Part shown: in pieces, positions 8,058-17,293 of the stretch
How positions within the stretch are numbered: the first letter of the stretch is position 1
Layout: each line of letters begins with the position of its first letter
Assembly (NCBI GenBank): GCA_009692065.1
Contig: SHZY01000045.1
Coordinates: forward strand, 1 to 40,201
DNA from: Gemmataceae bacterium
GTDB lineage: Bacteria > Planctomycetota > Planctomycetia > Gemmatales > Gemmataceae
Reading direction: 5' to 3'
Length of the DNA: 40,201 bases
Program-made: the position numbers and the translations under genes
Notes under the pieces: generated by a model
Told to the model about the DNA's origin: nothing
The model's input: only the letters and a program-made list of their open reading frames with translations
Databases searched by the model: none

Positions 8058-8639
8058 CTACCGCGGTCGATTTGCGTTCGCAACAGGCGATTCGTCTTCT
8101 TGCAAGGCGATTTCGTTGCTATTCAAGCCGCGGGCAGCGCGGATGCGGTCCACCTCGCCCATCACTCCGGCGATGACAGCGGCGTTCATGGTCACGTTGC
8201 GAAGCTCAATCCGGAAGGCCCACAGATTGATCGCCAGCGTCAACAGGCCCGACACCATATGCACCGACCAATGCCAGGCTTGCAGTTGCGCGCCAGCCCC
8301 GGCGGCTGCCGCACCAATCCCGATCAGCATCGAGAACAACGCCGGCGGAAACGTTTGCCGTTTCAGCTCACGCGTCTGCTTGTGCCATGGCTCGTCCGGC
8401 ATCTGATACGCGATGGTGACCTCTTTCACCCATCGGCCAGTGCCGAGGAAGTAGATGAAAATCAGGCAATGGACCATCAGGATGCCGATCGACGTGGAGA
8501 GTCCGAACACGAAATGGACGACGAAAACATCCTTTTCCTGGCGCGGCCCGGGCGTGAAGAATGACCAGAAGCCGATGCCGATCGTGGCGAGGATGGCAAT
8601 CGTCAAGAGAATGGCGAGCGTGCGAAAAGTCTGTGCCAT
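8058..8639 (-). CDS. Four-helix membrane protein, unknown function
   Basis: The ATG at 8639 starts a 193-residue protein beginning MAQTFRTLAILLTIAIL. Longer readings of this frame run into the preceding gene and are not credible. Hydrophobic segments lie at about residues 6-28, 42-66, 100-122 and 126-145. The C-terminal 50 residues are soluble and charged. It starts 13 bp after the stop of the upstream LptA/LptC-like gene, so the two are co-transcribed. Histidines occur in two of the segments (FVVHFVF, LMVHCLIF), but no heme motif can be claimed. No family was recognised. Confidence 0.72.
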   Translation of the reverse strand: MAQTFRTLAILLTIAILATIGIGFWSFFTPGPRQEKDVFVVHFVFGLSTSIGILMVHCLIFIYFLGTGRWVKEVTIAYQMPDEPWHKQTRELKRQTFPPALFSMLIGIGAAAAGAGAQLQAWHWSVHMVSGLLTLAINLWAFRIELRNVTMNAAVIAGVMGEVDRIRAARGLNSNEIALQEDESPVANANRPR

Positions 8640-8652
8640 GCGCCTATTGTAG

Positions 8653-9498
8653 TCATTTAGGCGGGCCGAGGACGGCGGGGTTGACGTTGAAGTTGCCTTG
8701 AATGACGGTCGCGTTGACTTCCCAGGTGATGCGGTCGCCGCGGAGGGTCCCGGCGCCTTGCACGAGGCGCACCTGGTCGTCGAAGACCAGGCGGCTTTCG
8801 AGCAGCGGCAGCGTGAGACGGTGGCACTCGCCGCGCAAGCCGGGGCCGGTAAAGGCGACGTTGCCCAGCGCCAGCACTTCATTCTCCTTGTTCTCGATGC
8901 GTTCGCAAAGGATGCGGAACTCGGCGACCTCACGTGTCGCGCCTTGCAGCTTGGCGATCAGCAACGTCTGTTTGCCCACTGGTTCCGTTTGCAGCACCCA
9001 CGGGCTCGGCAGCGGGTTGGGCACGAGCGGCGAAGTGACGCCGACCTTGGCAGGATCGAGATCCTTGCGGGTACCCAGCAGCGGGTCGGCCTGAAGGGGC
9101 GGCAGCGGCCTGGGAGCGGCGGCGTCTTTTTTCTGGGCACCTGGAGATTCCTGCGGCGGGGCATCCGGGCGCGTTTCCTTTTCCATGTGCTCGATCAACT
9201 TCCGCACCAGCTCGTCCGCCGCCAGGACGTCGCTTGCTGGTTTCTTGGTACGATCAGGGTTCTGCACCGGTGCGGCATCCTTGCTAACCCCCGCCGCGAG
9301 TTCCTTCGGCTTGGCGACCTTCGGCGCCATCACGGTTGGATCGGGGAACAGCACGACTTCCCCTTTACTCTCGCGCGGCGCAGTCGTTTCACGCACGCTG
9401 CCGCCCTGATCTCTCGGCCAGAACATGTAATAAGCGCCGACGTTGACGCCGAGCAGCACGAACACGCCGATCTTTGCGTAGAGTTGTTGGTTGTCCAT
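8653..9498 (-). CDS. Membrane-anchored protein with LptA/LptC-like C-terminus
   Basis: This 281-residue protein has one N-terminal membrane helix (about residues 8-27), a long proline/lysine-rich linker to about residue 165, and a C-terminal beta-rich part. The latter reads LALGNVAFTGPGLRGEC followed by LVFDDQVRLVQGAGTLRGD, which resembles the repeating strands of OstA/LptA/LptC lipopolysaccharide-transport domains. This suggests an envelope role, by similarity of pattern only. It heads an operon with the four-helix membrane protein and the secreted HEAT protein. No known Lpt ATPase or permease is adjacent. Confidence 0.6.
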   Translation of the reverse strand: MDNQQLYAKIGVFVLLGVNVGAYYMFWPRDQGGSVRETTAPRESKGEVVLFPDPTVMAPKVAKPKELAAGVSKDAAPVQNPDRTKKPASDVLAADELVRKLIEHMEKETRPDAPPQESPGAQKKDAAAPRPLPPLQADPLLGTRKDLDPAKVGVTSPLVPNPLPSPWVLQTEPVGKQTLLIAKLQGATREVAEFRILCERIENKENEVLALGNVAFTGPGLRGECHRLTLPLLESRLVFDDQVRLVQGAGTLRGDRITWEVNATVIQGNFNVNPAVLGPPK

Positions 9499-9530
9499 GC
9501 CGGCGTCCTTGCTGAGCGGGAAAATACGTC

Positions 9531-9598
9531 GTTTAGCCGGCGAGCTTGTTCGCCGCGGACGGCTCCAAGTTCACGGCGAGCAAGCTCGTCGGCTAAAC
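9531..9598. repeat. Long palindrome, GTTTAGCCGGCGAGC family
   Basis: Two 25-bp arms (9531-9555 and 9574-9598) are inverted copies with two mismatches, around an 18-nt loop. The outer word GTTTAGCCG is shared with the palindrome at 34683-34746. It lies upstream of the three-gene operon (start at 9498), so it may be in its leader or mark the end of an older unit. Confidence 0.75.
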
Positions 9599-9915
9599 AA
9601 TACCAGACGTCCGGTCGCGATGTCACTACCGGTTTGAACGCCTGGGGATGCTTGCGTGCTGGTAAAATATGCAATTTAAGCTCGCCCCGGCAAAATCAGC
9701 CGGGCCGACAGCGGCAATAAAATCCATTGTGCGCAATGTAAGGCGAGACACCATTGCGGGATTTTTCAAACTCGCACACGATTGTTTCTCTCACCCTGGA
9801 ACCGGCGCTATAATAGCCTGCACGGGCGAACGGCTCCCGACGGCGACAGGACGCCGGGACGGTGAAGAGGCAATCACCCTGAGGCAACACGCTTTCTCCC
9901 GTGGTTGGATTTGCG
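9599..9915. other. Gene-free region, 317 bp
   Basis: Between the palindrome and the small membrane protein gene no coding frame with a plausible start was seen. The CCCGGCTGATTTTGCC-like text on the minus strand and the GCGCTATAATAG stretch at about 9806-9817 contain a TATAAT-like box that could serve the downstream gene, with no clear -35 box. Nothing else was recognised. Confidence 0.4.
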
Positions 9916-10263
9916 ATGTGGATGGTCCACACTCTGCTGGCAGACATCTCCTTTCCCGGGCGGTTATCGGACCGATCGGGTTGGGAATTCTGTCTCCCTG
10001 CGGCAGTACTGATCGGTGTCCTCGGTTTGGGTATCTGGGCGGTTCTAAAGATCAAACGCTGGCACGACGAAGAATGTGCAAGTGAAATCGTCGCGACGGA
10101 GCAGCAGCTGGAACACTATCAGCAGATGGTGGACGACGGCCTGCTCGATCCTGAAGAATTTGCTCGAATCAAAACCCAGTTCGAGGCCCGACTCGCCGAC
10201 CAGGCGTCCATCAGGGAAGGCCCGCCAAACCAACCACCGGATACGTCGATTCAAGAAAAGTGA
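9916..10263 (+). CDS. Small membrane protein with acidic coiled tail
   Basis: The start is uncertain: ATG at 9916 (MWMVHTLLADISFPG) is preferred; a GTG at 9901 would add five residues. The product of about 115 residues has one clear membrane helix (FCLPAAVLIGVLGLGIWAVL) and then a charged helical tail. The tail contains QQMVDDGLLDPEEFARIKTQ, which resembles the short SHOCT-like 'L-D-EEF---K' oligomerisation motif. It precedes clpX by about 160 bp on the same strand. Function unknown. Confidence 0.6.
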   Translation: MWMVHTLLADISFPGRLSDRSGWEFCLPAAVLIGVLGLGIWAVLKIKRWHDEECASEIVATEQQLEHYQQMVDDGLLDPEEFARIKTQFEARLADQASIREGPPNQPPDTSIQEK

Positions 10264-10422
10264 TCGTGTGCTCAGTTTCTCCCATGTCTTTGTTTGTTCT
10301 TGCTCGGCGTACGAGCATCGCGTAATATTGGTTTGAGTGTAGTATGAACGCTGCAGCTCCTGTCCCTGCACACTCCAGGCGATGATTTGATCCACTTGGT
10401 CACCAACGGAGAACTGACGTCC

Positions 10423-11718
<1,296 letters not shown>

Positions 11719-11743
11719 GAATTTCAGATTGCAGATTTTGAAA

Positions 11744-11780
11744 CCCAGGGGTGAGGCAACGAACCCCTGGGCTTTTTTTT
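11744..11780 (+). terminator. Rho-independent terminator of clpX
   Basis: A 9-bp perfect stem, CCCAGGGGT (11744-11752) with ACCCCTGGG (11763-11771) around a 10-nt loop, is followed by C and eight T residues. It begins 26 bp after the clpX stop codon. This is the clearest intrinsic terminator in the window. Confidence 0.93.
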
Positions 11781-11827
11781 GCGTTTGTGCTGAGCGCTCT
11801 CGCTGGTAGACTAAAAGTATCTAAAAC

Positions 11828-11954
11828 AAAGAACCACGGATCACACGGATGGCACGGATGAGAAAATCAAGTGATGCTGATCCGAGGCAAACCATCACAC
11901 GCCCAACACACTCTTTCTTGCTATCCGTGCCATCTGTGTGATCCGTGGTTCTTT
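11828..11954. repeat. Inverted repeat of the 'CCACGGATCACACGGAT' type
   Basis: Arms at 11828-11859 and 11923-11954 are inverted copies of about 32 bp with one mismatch. They enclose about 63 bp between the clpX terminator and the HD nuclease gene. Repeats with this wording are scattered between genes in many environmental genomes. The second arm ends 54 bp before the HD gene start, so a folded RNA here could affect its expression. Confidence 0.75.
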
Positions 11955-12008
11955 ATTTTGGGCGTTCTAAAGAAAGTACCGCCACCTCCCGTCGCGGAAC
12001 GCACAATC

Positions 12009-13021
12009 ATGTCGAAATCGAAACCGCCGCTGGTGCGCCTTGCGGAAATGACGCCTGGCCAATCCGGTGATTTCTTCGCCCAGCTTGCAGAACGCGCCCG
12101 TGCCGCGCGTCGTGACGGCAAAGCCTTTTTCACTTGCCGATTCCGCGACCCTGAGCGTACCGCCACCTTCATGGTCTGGAGCGACGGCGGCTGGTTCGAA
12201 CGCTGCGAAACCGAATGGCGCGAAGGCGCCTTCTACAAGGTACGCGGCACGTATCATGAGCATCCGACCTACGGCGCGCAGATCGACATCGAGAACATCC
12301 GCCCCGTCAACGACGATGACAAGAACGCCGGCTTCAATCTTCTGGAGTGGATCGAGCACACTCGCTACGATGTGGAAACCCTGTTCCAGGAACTGTGGAG
12401 CCTTGCGGAAACGCAGATCGACGATGTGCCGCTGCGGCGCCTGGTGATGACGATCCTCGACAAGCAGAAGTCGCAACTCAAGCAAGTTCCCGCGACGCAA
12501 CGGCATTTCTTCCCGTTCGCGGGCGGCCTGCTCGAACATGTCGTCTCGGTGACCAATACCTGCCTGCATCTGGCTGACAAATACGTTGCCGCCTATGCTG
12601 ACTTGCAGCCGCCGATCAATCGTGATCTGGTCGTCGCCGGGGCGATTTTGCATGACATCGGCCGTACGGTCGAGTTCAATGAAGATATGGCCAGCCCGCA
12701 GCCGACGGTGCCCGGCCGCCTGTTCGGCCCCTGGTTCTAGGCCGCGACCTGGTGCGCGACACCGCTCGTGAGCTGGGCGATGTCAATCCGGATCTGGTGC
12801 AGCTCCTGGAGCACATCGTCATGACGCACCTGGCGTTGCCGGAATGGGGCTCGCCGAAATTGCCGTTGATCCCGGAGTGCTTGATCGTCCACCATGCGGA
12901 CGATCTGGACGCGAAGTTGGAGATGTACGCCCGTTGTTTGATGAAGGACAAGGAGCCGGGCGACTTCACGGCGAGCGACCCGGTGCTGAAGCGGCATCTG
13001 TACAAGGGGCGGAAGGTGTGA
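12009..13021 (+). pseudogene. HD-domain 3'-5' exoribonuclease (YhaM-like), frameshifted
   Basis: The ATG at 12009 starts an N-terminal OB-fold-like region (about residues 1-100; GAFYKVRGTYHEHPTYGAQI) followed by an HD domain. The HD domain has GGLLEHVVSVTNTC and the metal-binding NRDLVVAGAILHDIGRTVEF. The frame stops at 12738-12740, but the next frame continues immediately with LGRDLVRDTARELGDVNP and later LIVHHADDLDAKLEMYARC, the rest of the HD domain. Adding one C to the CCCC run at 12728-12731 restores one frame of 337 codons. YhaM-type enzymes trim RNA or DNA 3' ends. It may be a true mutation, a base-calling error in a homopolymer, or (less likely) programmed frameshifting. The downstream half has no good start of its own. 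Confidence 0.82.
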
Positions 13022-13497
13022 AGCAAAAGCTAATAGCTGCTACCGTGATAGGAGAATCCGCGACGGCAGTCGTCACGCTTTTCCACGCCTGGGCCAAGGT
13101 CATCGACCAGGTCGCCGTTGACCGCTTTTGTGACGCACTTCGTCACAACGGAACCTCGCTCCCAGTCGTCTACTACTGTGAGTGGGTAGATCGGTGGTTG
13201 ATGGGCGACTTGGTACCTGGTCCCCGGGCTGTCATGGGCCAAAGGTACGAGGCCGCATGCCTGTCACCCCAAGAGGCACTCGCATGGGCCGAGCAGTGTG
13301 GAGATCAATGGCAGGAACAGACGTGGCTTGCTGCCCGCCTTCGTGAAGCTACTGCGGGATGGGGCACCACTACCGATCAATATGCGATCGTTATTGTGCG
13401 CGAGGTATTGGATGTATCGACGACCGATGAAGAAGTTCAAGCTTCTGTAGGTGTAATTCCGGACTGGCTGTCGGCATTCCATCGGACCGGCCAATAG
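13018..13497 (+). CDS. Hypothetical protein overlapping the HD nuclease gene
   Basis: A GTG at 13018 overlaps the TGA of the HD nuclease gene (GTGA), which suggests translational coupling. The product of about 159 residues begins MKQKLIAATVIGESATAVV and has no membrane segment or recognised motif. It contains the tryptophan-rich middle YYCEWVDRWLMGDLVPGP. The start is chosen only for the overlap; the frame is open upstream inside the preceding gene. Function unknown. Confidence 0.5.
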   Translation: MKQKLIAATVIGESATAVVTLFHAWAKVIDQVAVDRFCDALRHNGTSLPVVYYCEWVDRWLMGDLVPGPRAVMGQRYEAACLSPQEALAWAEQCGDQWQEQTWLAARLREATAGWGTTTDQYAIVIVREVLDVSTTDEEVQASVGVIPDWLSAFHRTGQ

Positions 13498-13505
13498 CCT
13501 CGTAG

Positions 13506-13533
13506 GGTGCGTTAAACGCAGCGCCGACGCACC
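13506..13533. repeat. Short hairpin GGTGCGT...ACGCACC
   Basis: Arms GGTGCGT (13506-13512) and ACGCACC (13527-13533) lie just after the stop of the preceding gene. The surrounding text (TAGGGTGCGTTAAACGCAGC) is a frequent intergenic repeat in diverse bacterial genomes. Possible weak terminator. Confidence 0.5.
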
Positions 13534-13618
13534 ATTGCAACCCACGTCCTCGGTCGTAACCAATGGAGCATGCGGATGCAAAGTCAGTTGCAGCGAGGGC
13601 GGTGTGTCGGCGTGAGGG

Positions 13619-13731
13619 TGTGTGTAAAACCCGCAAGCGCAAGGCAATCCATTTTCGCGCCGTTCTCGTCATAGGGGTGGTGTGTCAGTGTGTGTGAAAC
13701 TCGCAAGCGCAAGGCAAGTCATTTTCGTGCC
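13619..13731. repeat. Imperfect 43-bp direct repeat, two copies
   Basis: Copies at 13619-13661 and 13689-13731 are offset by exactly 70 bp. They share the core CGCAAGCGCAAGGCAA followed by TCATTTTCG or CCATTTTCG, with about five differences. The second copy ends 36 bp before the start of the next gene, so the repeats may carry its promoter or a binding site. Confidence 0.75.
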
Positions 13732-13767
13732 ACGATAGGACTCGCGAGTAAATAGGAGAAACGCATC

Positions 13768-14964
13768 ATGAACTCGAAGCTGTTTGGCGTTGCCGTTACC
13801 TTCGTCCTAATCGCGCTGGTTGCGCCGGCTCAAGAGCCCGCCAAGCCCAAGTTCAGCGTCAAGATCGTCGACGACAAGGAAGTCATCGTCAACCTGGAGG
13901 ATTCCGGCGCCGTCGATCCGACCAAGCGCATCAACTTCGCCGGCAATGCCTTCCAGCAAGGCAATTTCTACCTCAACATCAGCACCATTGACAACAGGAT
14001 GCTGCACTTGAGCCATTTCCCGAGCTTCATGATCGACGGCCGCTTCCTCCAGGACGGCCAGGGAGGCCGCTTCGAGGCCGCCAAAGCCCTGCCCGATGGC
14101 CCCGGCGGCAAGAAACGCTTCGGCACCACCACCACCTGTGTGATCGACGACATTCGCATCACCCAGGTCCTCGAATTGCATCCCTCCAAGGCGAAAGGCC
14201 CAGGCAAAAAACGGCTCAGCAACAACGTGCTCGTCAGCTATTCCCTGGAGAACAAGGGGGCACGCGTCCACAATGTCGGCGTGCGCACCTACATGGACAC
14301 CTACGTCATCGACAACGACGGCTGTCTTTATGCCGCGCCGGTGACCCATCCGGGCAGGGTCCTCGACGGCATGGTGCTGGAAGGCAAGGTGCTTCCTCCC
14401 TACTTGCAAATGCTCCAGCGACCCGATTTGAAGAATCCGGGCTACGTCGCTCACCTGACGCTCAACGTTGGCAGCCGCTACGAGAAGGCCACCAAGCTGG
14501 TACTGACGCGCCACGGCGCCGGCTTCGGCGGCTGGGACATGCCCGCGATGATAGCCGGGGGCGATTCCGCGATCGGCATCTTCTGGCCGGTCAAGGAACT
14601 GAAAGTTGGCGACAAGCGCGACGTCGCCTACGTCTACGGCGAAGGCATCGCCATCACCGCGGAGAGCGAAGGCCGGTACCAAATGTCGCTCGGCGGCTCG
14701 TTCGAGCCCGGCAAGGTCTGCACGATTTCCGCCGTGATCGCCGACCCAGCTCTGGGCCAAACCATGACGCTCGAATTGCCCAAAGGCATGCAGCGAGTTG
14801 AAGGACGTGAAGTCCAGCCCGTCACGGCCCTCTCCGAGGACAACGAATATAGCACGGTCCTGTGGAAGGCCCGCGTCGTGGAACCCGGCCAGCACACCAT
14901 CCGCATCCGCTCGAGCACCGGCGTGACGCAAACGAAGATCGTGACGGTCACCGCCGAGAAGTAA
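13768..14964 (+). CDS. Secreted protein of unknown function
   Basis: The 398-residue product starts with a signal peptide (MNSKLFGVAVTFVLIALVAPAQ, likely cut after the Ala/Gln region). The rest is beta-rich with no membrane segment. Recognisable stretches include RINFAGNAFQQGNFYLNIS, VRTYMDTYVIDNDGCLYAAP and a late QHTIRIRSSTGVTQTKI. It resembles uncharacterised planctomycete secreted proteins but no known domain could be named. An AGGAGAAA ribosome-binding site lies upstream. The fold suggests two or more immunoglobulin-like or galactose-mutarotase-like beta domains, which is a guess from pattern only. Confidence 0.72.
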   Translation: MNSKLFGVAVTFVLIALVAPAQEPAKPKFSVKIVDDKEVIVNLEDSGAVDPTKRINFAGNAFQQGNFYLNISTIDNRMLHLSHFPSFMIDGRFLQDGQGGRFEAAKALPDGPGGKKRFGTTTTCVIDDIRITQVLELHPSKAKGPGKKRLSNNVLVSYSLENKGARVHNVGVRTYMDTYVIDNDGCLYAAPVTHPGRVLDGMVLEGKVLPPYLQMLQRPDLKNPGYVAHLTLNVGSRYEKATKLVLTRHGAGFGGWDMPAMIAGGDSAIGIFWPVKELKVGDKRDVAYVYGEGIAITAESEGRYQMSLGGSFEPGKVCTISAVIADPALGQTMTLELPKGMQRVEGREVQPVTALSEDNEYSTVLWKARVVEPGQHTIRIRSSTGVTQTKIVTVTAEK

Positions 14965-14968
14965 TTTA

Positions 14969-15032
14969 CGTGGGACAGGATTCCAATCCTGTCCGTCGGC
15001 GGAACAGGACAGGATTGGAATCCTGTCCCACG
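14969..15032. terminator. Perfect 26-bp inverted repeat between convergent genes
   Basis: Arms at 14969-14994 and 15007-15032 are exact reverse complements separated by 12 nt. Each arm is itself nearly palindromic around the GGATTCCAATCC core. It fills the 70-bp space between the convergent secreted-protein gene and the SEC-C/TPR gene, ending 2 bp before the latter's stop. A role as bidirectional terminator is likely but unproven; there is no T-run. Confidence 0.65.
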
Positions 15033-15034
15033 GG

Positions 15035-17134
15035 CTACTGCCGTTTCGCGGCGTCCATTAACTCCTTGAAGTGCCCTTCCAAATCGCGGTTATTCGCCTT
15101 GAGAGCGCCCGCGAGCCCCTCCTTCGCAAACTTCTGCGCCTTGTCGCCTTGCCGGGCCGATAGCATCGTCTCGGCGGCATTGACGCGATAGTTGAGTTCG
15201 GTCGGTACCCGCGCAATCAATCGATCGTACACGTCCTGGGAAAGATCGAACTCGCCTCGCTTGGCGTGCACTTGAGCGCGGCGCAGCTCATGCTCATTGC
15301 GGCGGCGGCCCTCGTTGTTCTTGCAATCGTCGGCCTCGCCGGCGTTGACTTGATCGAGCGCGGCATCGAGCTTTCCATCGGCAAGGGATTGGTTGACAAG
15401 AAGCTGAAAAAGCGTGAATCGATCCGGACGCTCGGGGTAGGCGGGCCGCTCTACCAGCGTTGCCGCAAACTTACCGGCGAGATCGCGGGCATCGAGTTTC
15501 ACCGCCGCTTGAAACGCTTGATCGAGGTCCGCCGAACTGAGCGCGTCTACGCCGAGGCCGGCCAACTCGGCGGCGCTCAAGGCCGCCATGTCGAGTTTCT
15601 GCGTTCCGTCCGCAGCAACGGGTTGCACACCACCCTCCAGCATGCCCAGCTTGCGCGCCAGGCGATCAAAGTCGTAGACACATTTCGCCAGGCTGCCGCA
15701 CTCGCGCAAGAATTGTAGCAACCCGCGCAGCTTCTTGCGCAGGATTCCGTGCCCCGCGGCGTCGATCGGCGGCACGTTGCCGAGACTTTTCAGCGGGCGA
15801 TGGATCCACACCTCTTCGAAGAATTTTTCGTAGCCCTCACGGAGACGCTGCTCGGCATCCTCTTTGGATACCGGATTCCGCGGTACGCTCAGACTTTCGG
15901 AGATCGTTTCGAGAAACTTCGCCGGGCCACGCATGGTTTGGGATTCGACCAATTCTTCACCCAGCTTTTCCTTCAACTGACCAAAGACTCGCTCCAGGGA
16001 TTCGCGATTCGTGTGCCACAGGCGGACGAAGTTCGAGATCAACGCCACATAGGCGCCCGGCTTGAGGCTTTGCTTCGCTTCCAGCTCGGGCGTCAACGCC
16101 GGGGGCGGCGGTTCCAGGATGACCGCCTGCAGAACGCCTTCCTCTTGATTGACCTGGGCGCCGGTCAAGAGGCCGGCCTTTTCAATTTCACCCAGTGCCG
16201 CCACGAAAACACGCGGGTCACGCAGGGCGAAAGCGTAGGAATGCTCGACAACGTCGGCGTGATCCTCCATCCCCTGCCCATAACGCAGGACTTCGGCAAG
16301 GGCCCACGCCTGGGCCGCCTGAGTTTCATCGGCCTCGGCGGCCACATACTGATCGAGCGCCGCCACCGCCGCCTCGTTCTTGCCGATCCACGCCTGGCAC
16401 AGGCCGAGGTTGTACCAGGCTTCTGGTTCGGCGCCAGCGGCTTTTGTCAGCATTTCAAAGGCCTTGACTGCATCAGGCAACTTGCCCGAGCCGGCGATCT
16501 TCAGCACGGCGTTCCACACAGTTCGACGCTCCGGCCCCGCACTCACCGGCAACGTCTTGAACGCATACATCTGCCAGGCACACACCGGAAGGTTTGGGTT
16601 GTCCTTGCCGAACACCGTGCTCAGACCCTTGCGGATGCTATCGTTGGCCGGGTCGAGCCTCATCGCCATCTCCGCTGCCGCCCGCGCGGCAATCGGATGA
16701 TTGAGCTTCATCTCGCAATCGAAGATCTCAATGTAAATTTGGCCAAGGATATCGGCCGCCGTGGGATCATAGTGCTCCGCCGAGAGCCGCAAGTGGGCAA
16801 GGGCTTCGACGATCTTGCCCTCATACAGGCGGAAGCGCGCCTTGAGAAAATGGCCAAACGGGTAGGTGGAAAAAAGCTCGAACGCCTTTTCAATTATCTG
16901 CTCCGCGTCCTCGGCGCGATCATTCTGAAATAGAAGCTGCGCCTTGCGGCCCCAGGCCTCGGGATTGGCGGGATGCTCGGCAACGAGGGTGTCCATCGCA
17001 CGCAGTGCGGCCTCGTGCTGCCCCTCTTCGTCCATCGCGTAAATCTTGGCGATCTGCGCGTGAATCGGCTGGCAGCACCACTTGAATTTCTTCCCGCTGC
17101 CGCACGGACAAGGGGAATACGGATCGTTCAACAT
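15035..17134 (-). CDS. SEC-C motif and TPR repeat protein
   Basis: The 699-residue product begins with a SEC-C zinc motif, SPCPCGSGKKFKWCC at about residues 7-21, which in SecA and elsewhere binds zinc and mediates protein contacts. Tetratricopeptide repeats follow from about residue 28 to 290, for example HPANPEAWGRKAQLLFQND, and again near the C-terminus (GEFDLSQDVYDRLIARVPTE). Between them is a long helical region with no recognised domain. SEC-C is more often at the C-terminus of proteins; its position at the start is notable. The protein is soluble, cytoplasmic and probably a scaffold. It stands alone on its strand, flanked by repeats on both sides. Confidence 0.85.
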   Translation of the reverse strand: MLNDPYSPCPCGSGKKFKWCCQPIHAQIAKIYAMDEEGQHEAALRAMDTLVAEHPANPEAWGRKAQLLFQNDRAEDAEQIIEKAFELFSTYPFGHFLKARFRLYEGKIVEALAHLRLSAEHYDPTAADILGQIYIEIFDCEMKLNHPIAARAAAEMAMRLDPANDSIRKGLSTVFGKDNPNLPVCAWQMYAFKTLPVSAGPERRTVWNAVLKIAGSGKLPDAVKAFEMLTKAAGAEPEAWYNLGLCQAWIGKNEAAVAALDQYVAAEADETQAAQAWALAEVLRYGQGMEDHADVVEHSYAFALRDPRVFVAALGEIEKAGLLTGAQVNQEEGVLQAVILEPPPPALTPELEAKQSLKPGAYVALISNFVRLWHTNRESLERVFGQLKEKLGEELVESQTMRGPAKFLETISESLSVPRNPVSKEDAEQRLREGYEKFFEEVWIHRPLKSLGNVPPIDAAGHGILRKKLRGLLQFLRECGSLAKCVYDFDRLARKLGMLEGGVQPVAADGTQKLDMAALSAAELAGLGVDALSSADLDQAFQAAVKLDARDLAGKFAATLVERPAYPERPDRFTLFQLLVNQSLADGKLDAALDQVNAGEADDCKNNEGRRRNEHELRRAQVHAKRGEFDLSQDVYDRLIARVPTELNYRVNAAETMLSARQGDKAQKFAKEGLAGALKANNRDLEGHFKELMDAAKRQ

Positions 17135-17141
17135 ATACGTC

Positions 17142-17293
17142 CTCAGGAATCAGGTATCAGGAGTCAGGAATCAGGGGTCAGGGGTCAGGGGTCAGGGGTC
17201 AGGATACTGGTCGAGTGCCCGTTTACAACTCCGCTAACTCCAGATGTCTGATTCCTGACTACTGATTCCTGACACCTGACTCCCGACTCCTGT
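17142..17293. repeat. TCAGGAATCAGG / GGGGTCA simple repeats, inverted clusters
   Basis: At 17142-17204 the units TCAGGAATCAGG and GGGGTCA are tandemly repeated; at 17248-17293 the inverse words GATTCCTGAC, TGATTCCTGACACC and CTCCCGACTCCTG appear. The two clusters can pair into an irregular hairpin. They fill the space between the SEC-C/TPR gene and the transporter gene. The short, equal-length units without unique spacers rule out a CRISPR. Confidence 0.8.

Noticed and set aside
17142..17293. CRISPR-like array of short repeats
   Set aside because: Units are 6-13 bp simple repeats without unique spacers of constant length; no cas genes are nearby.
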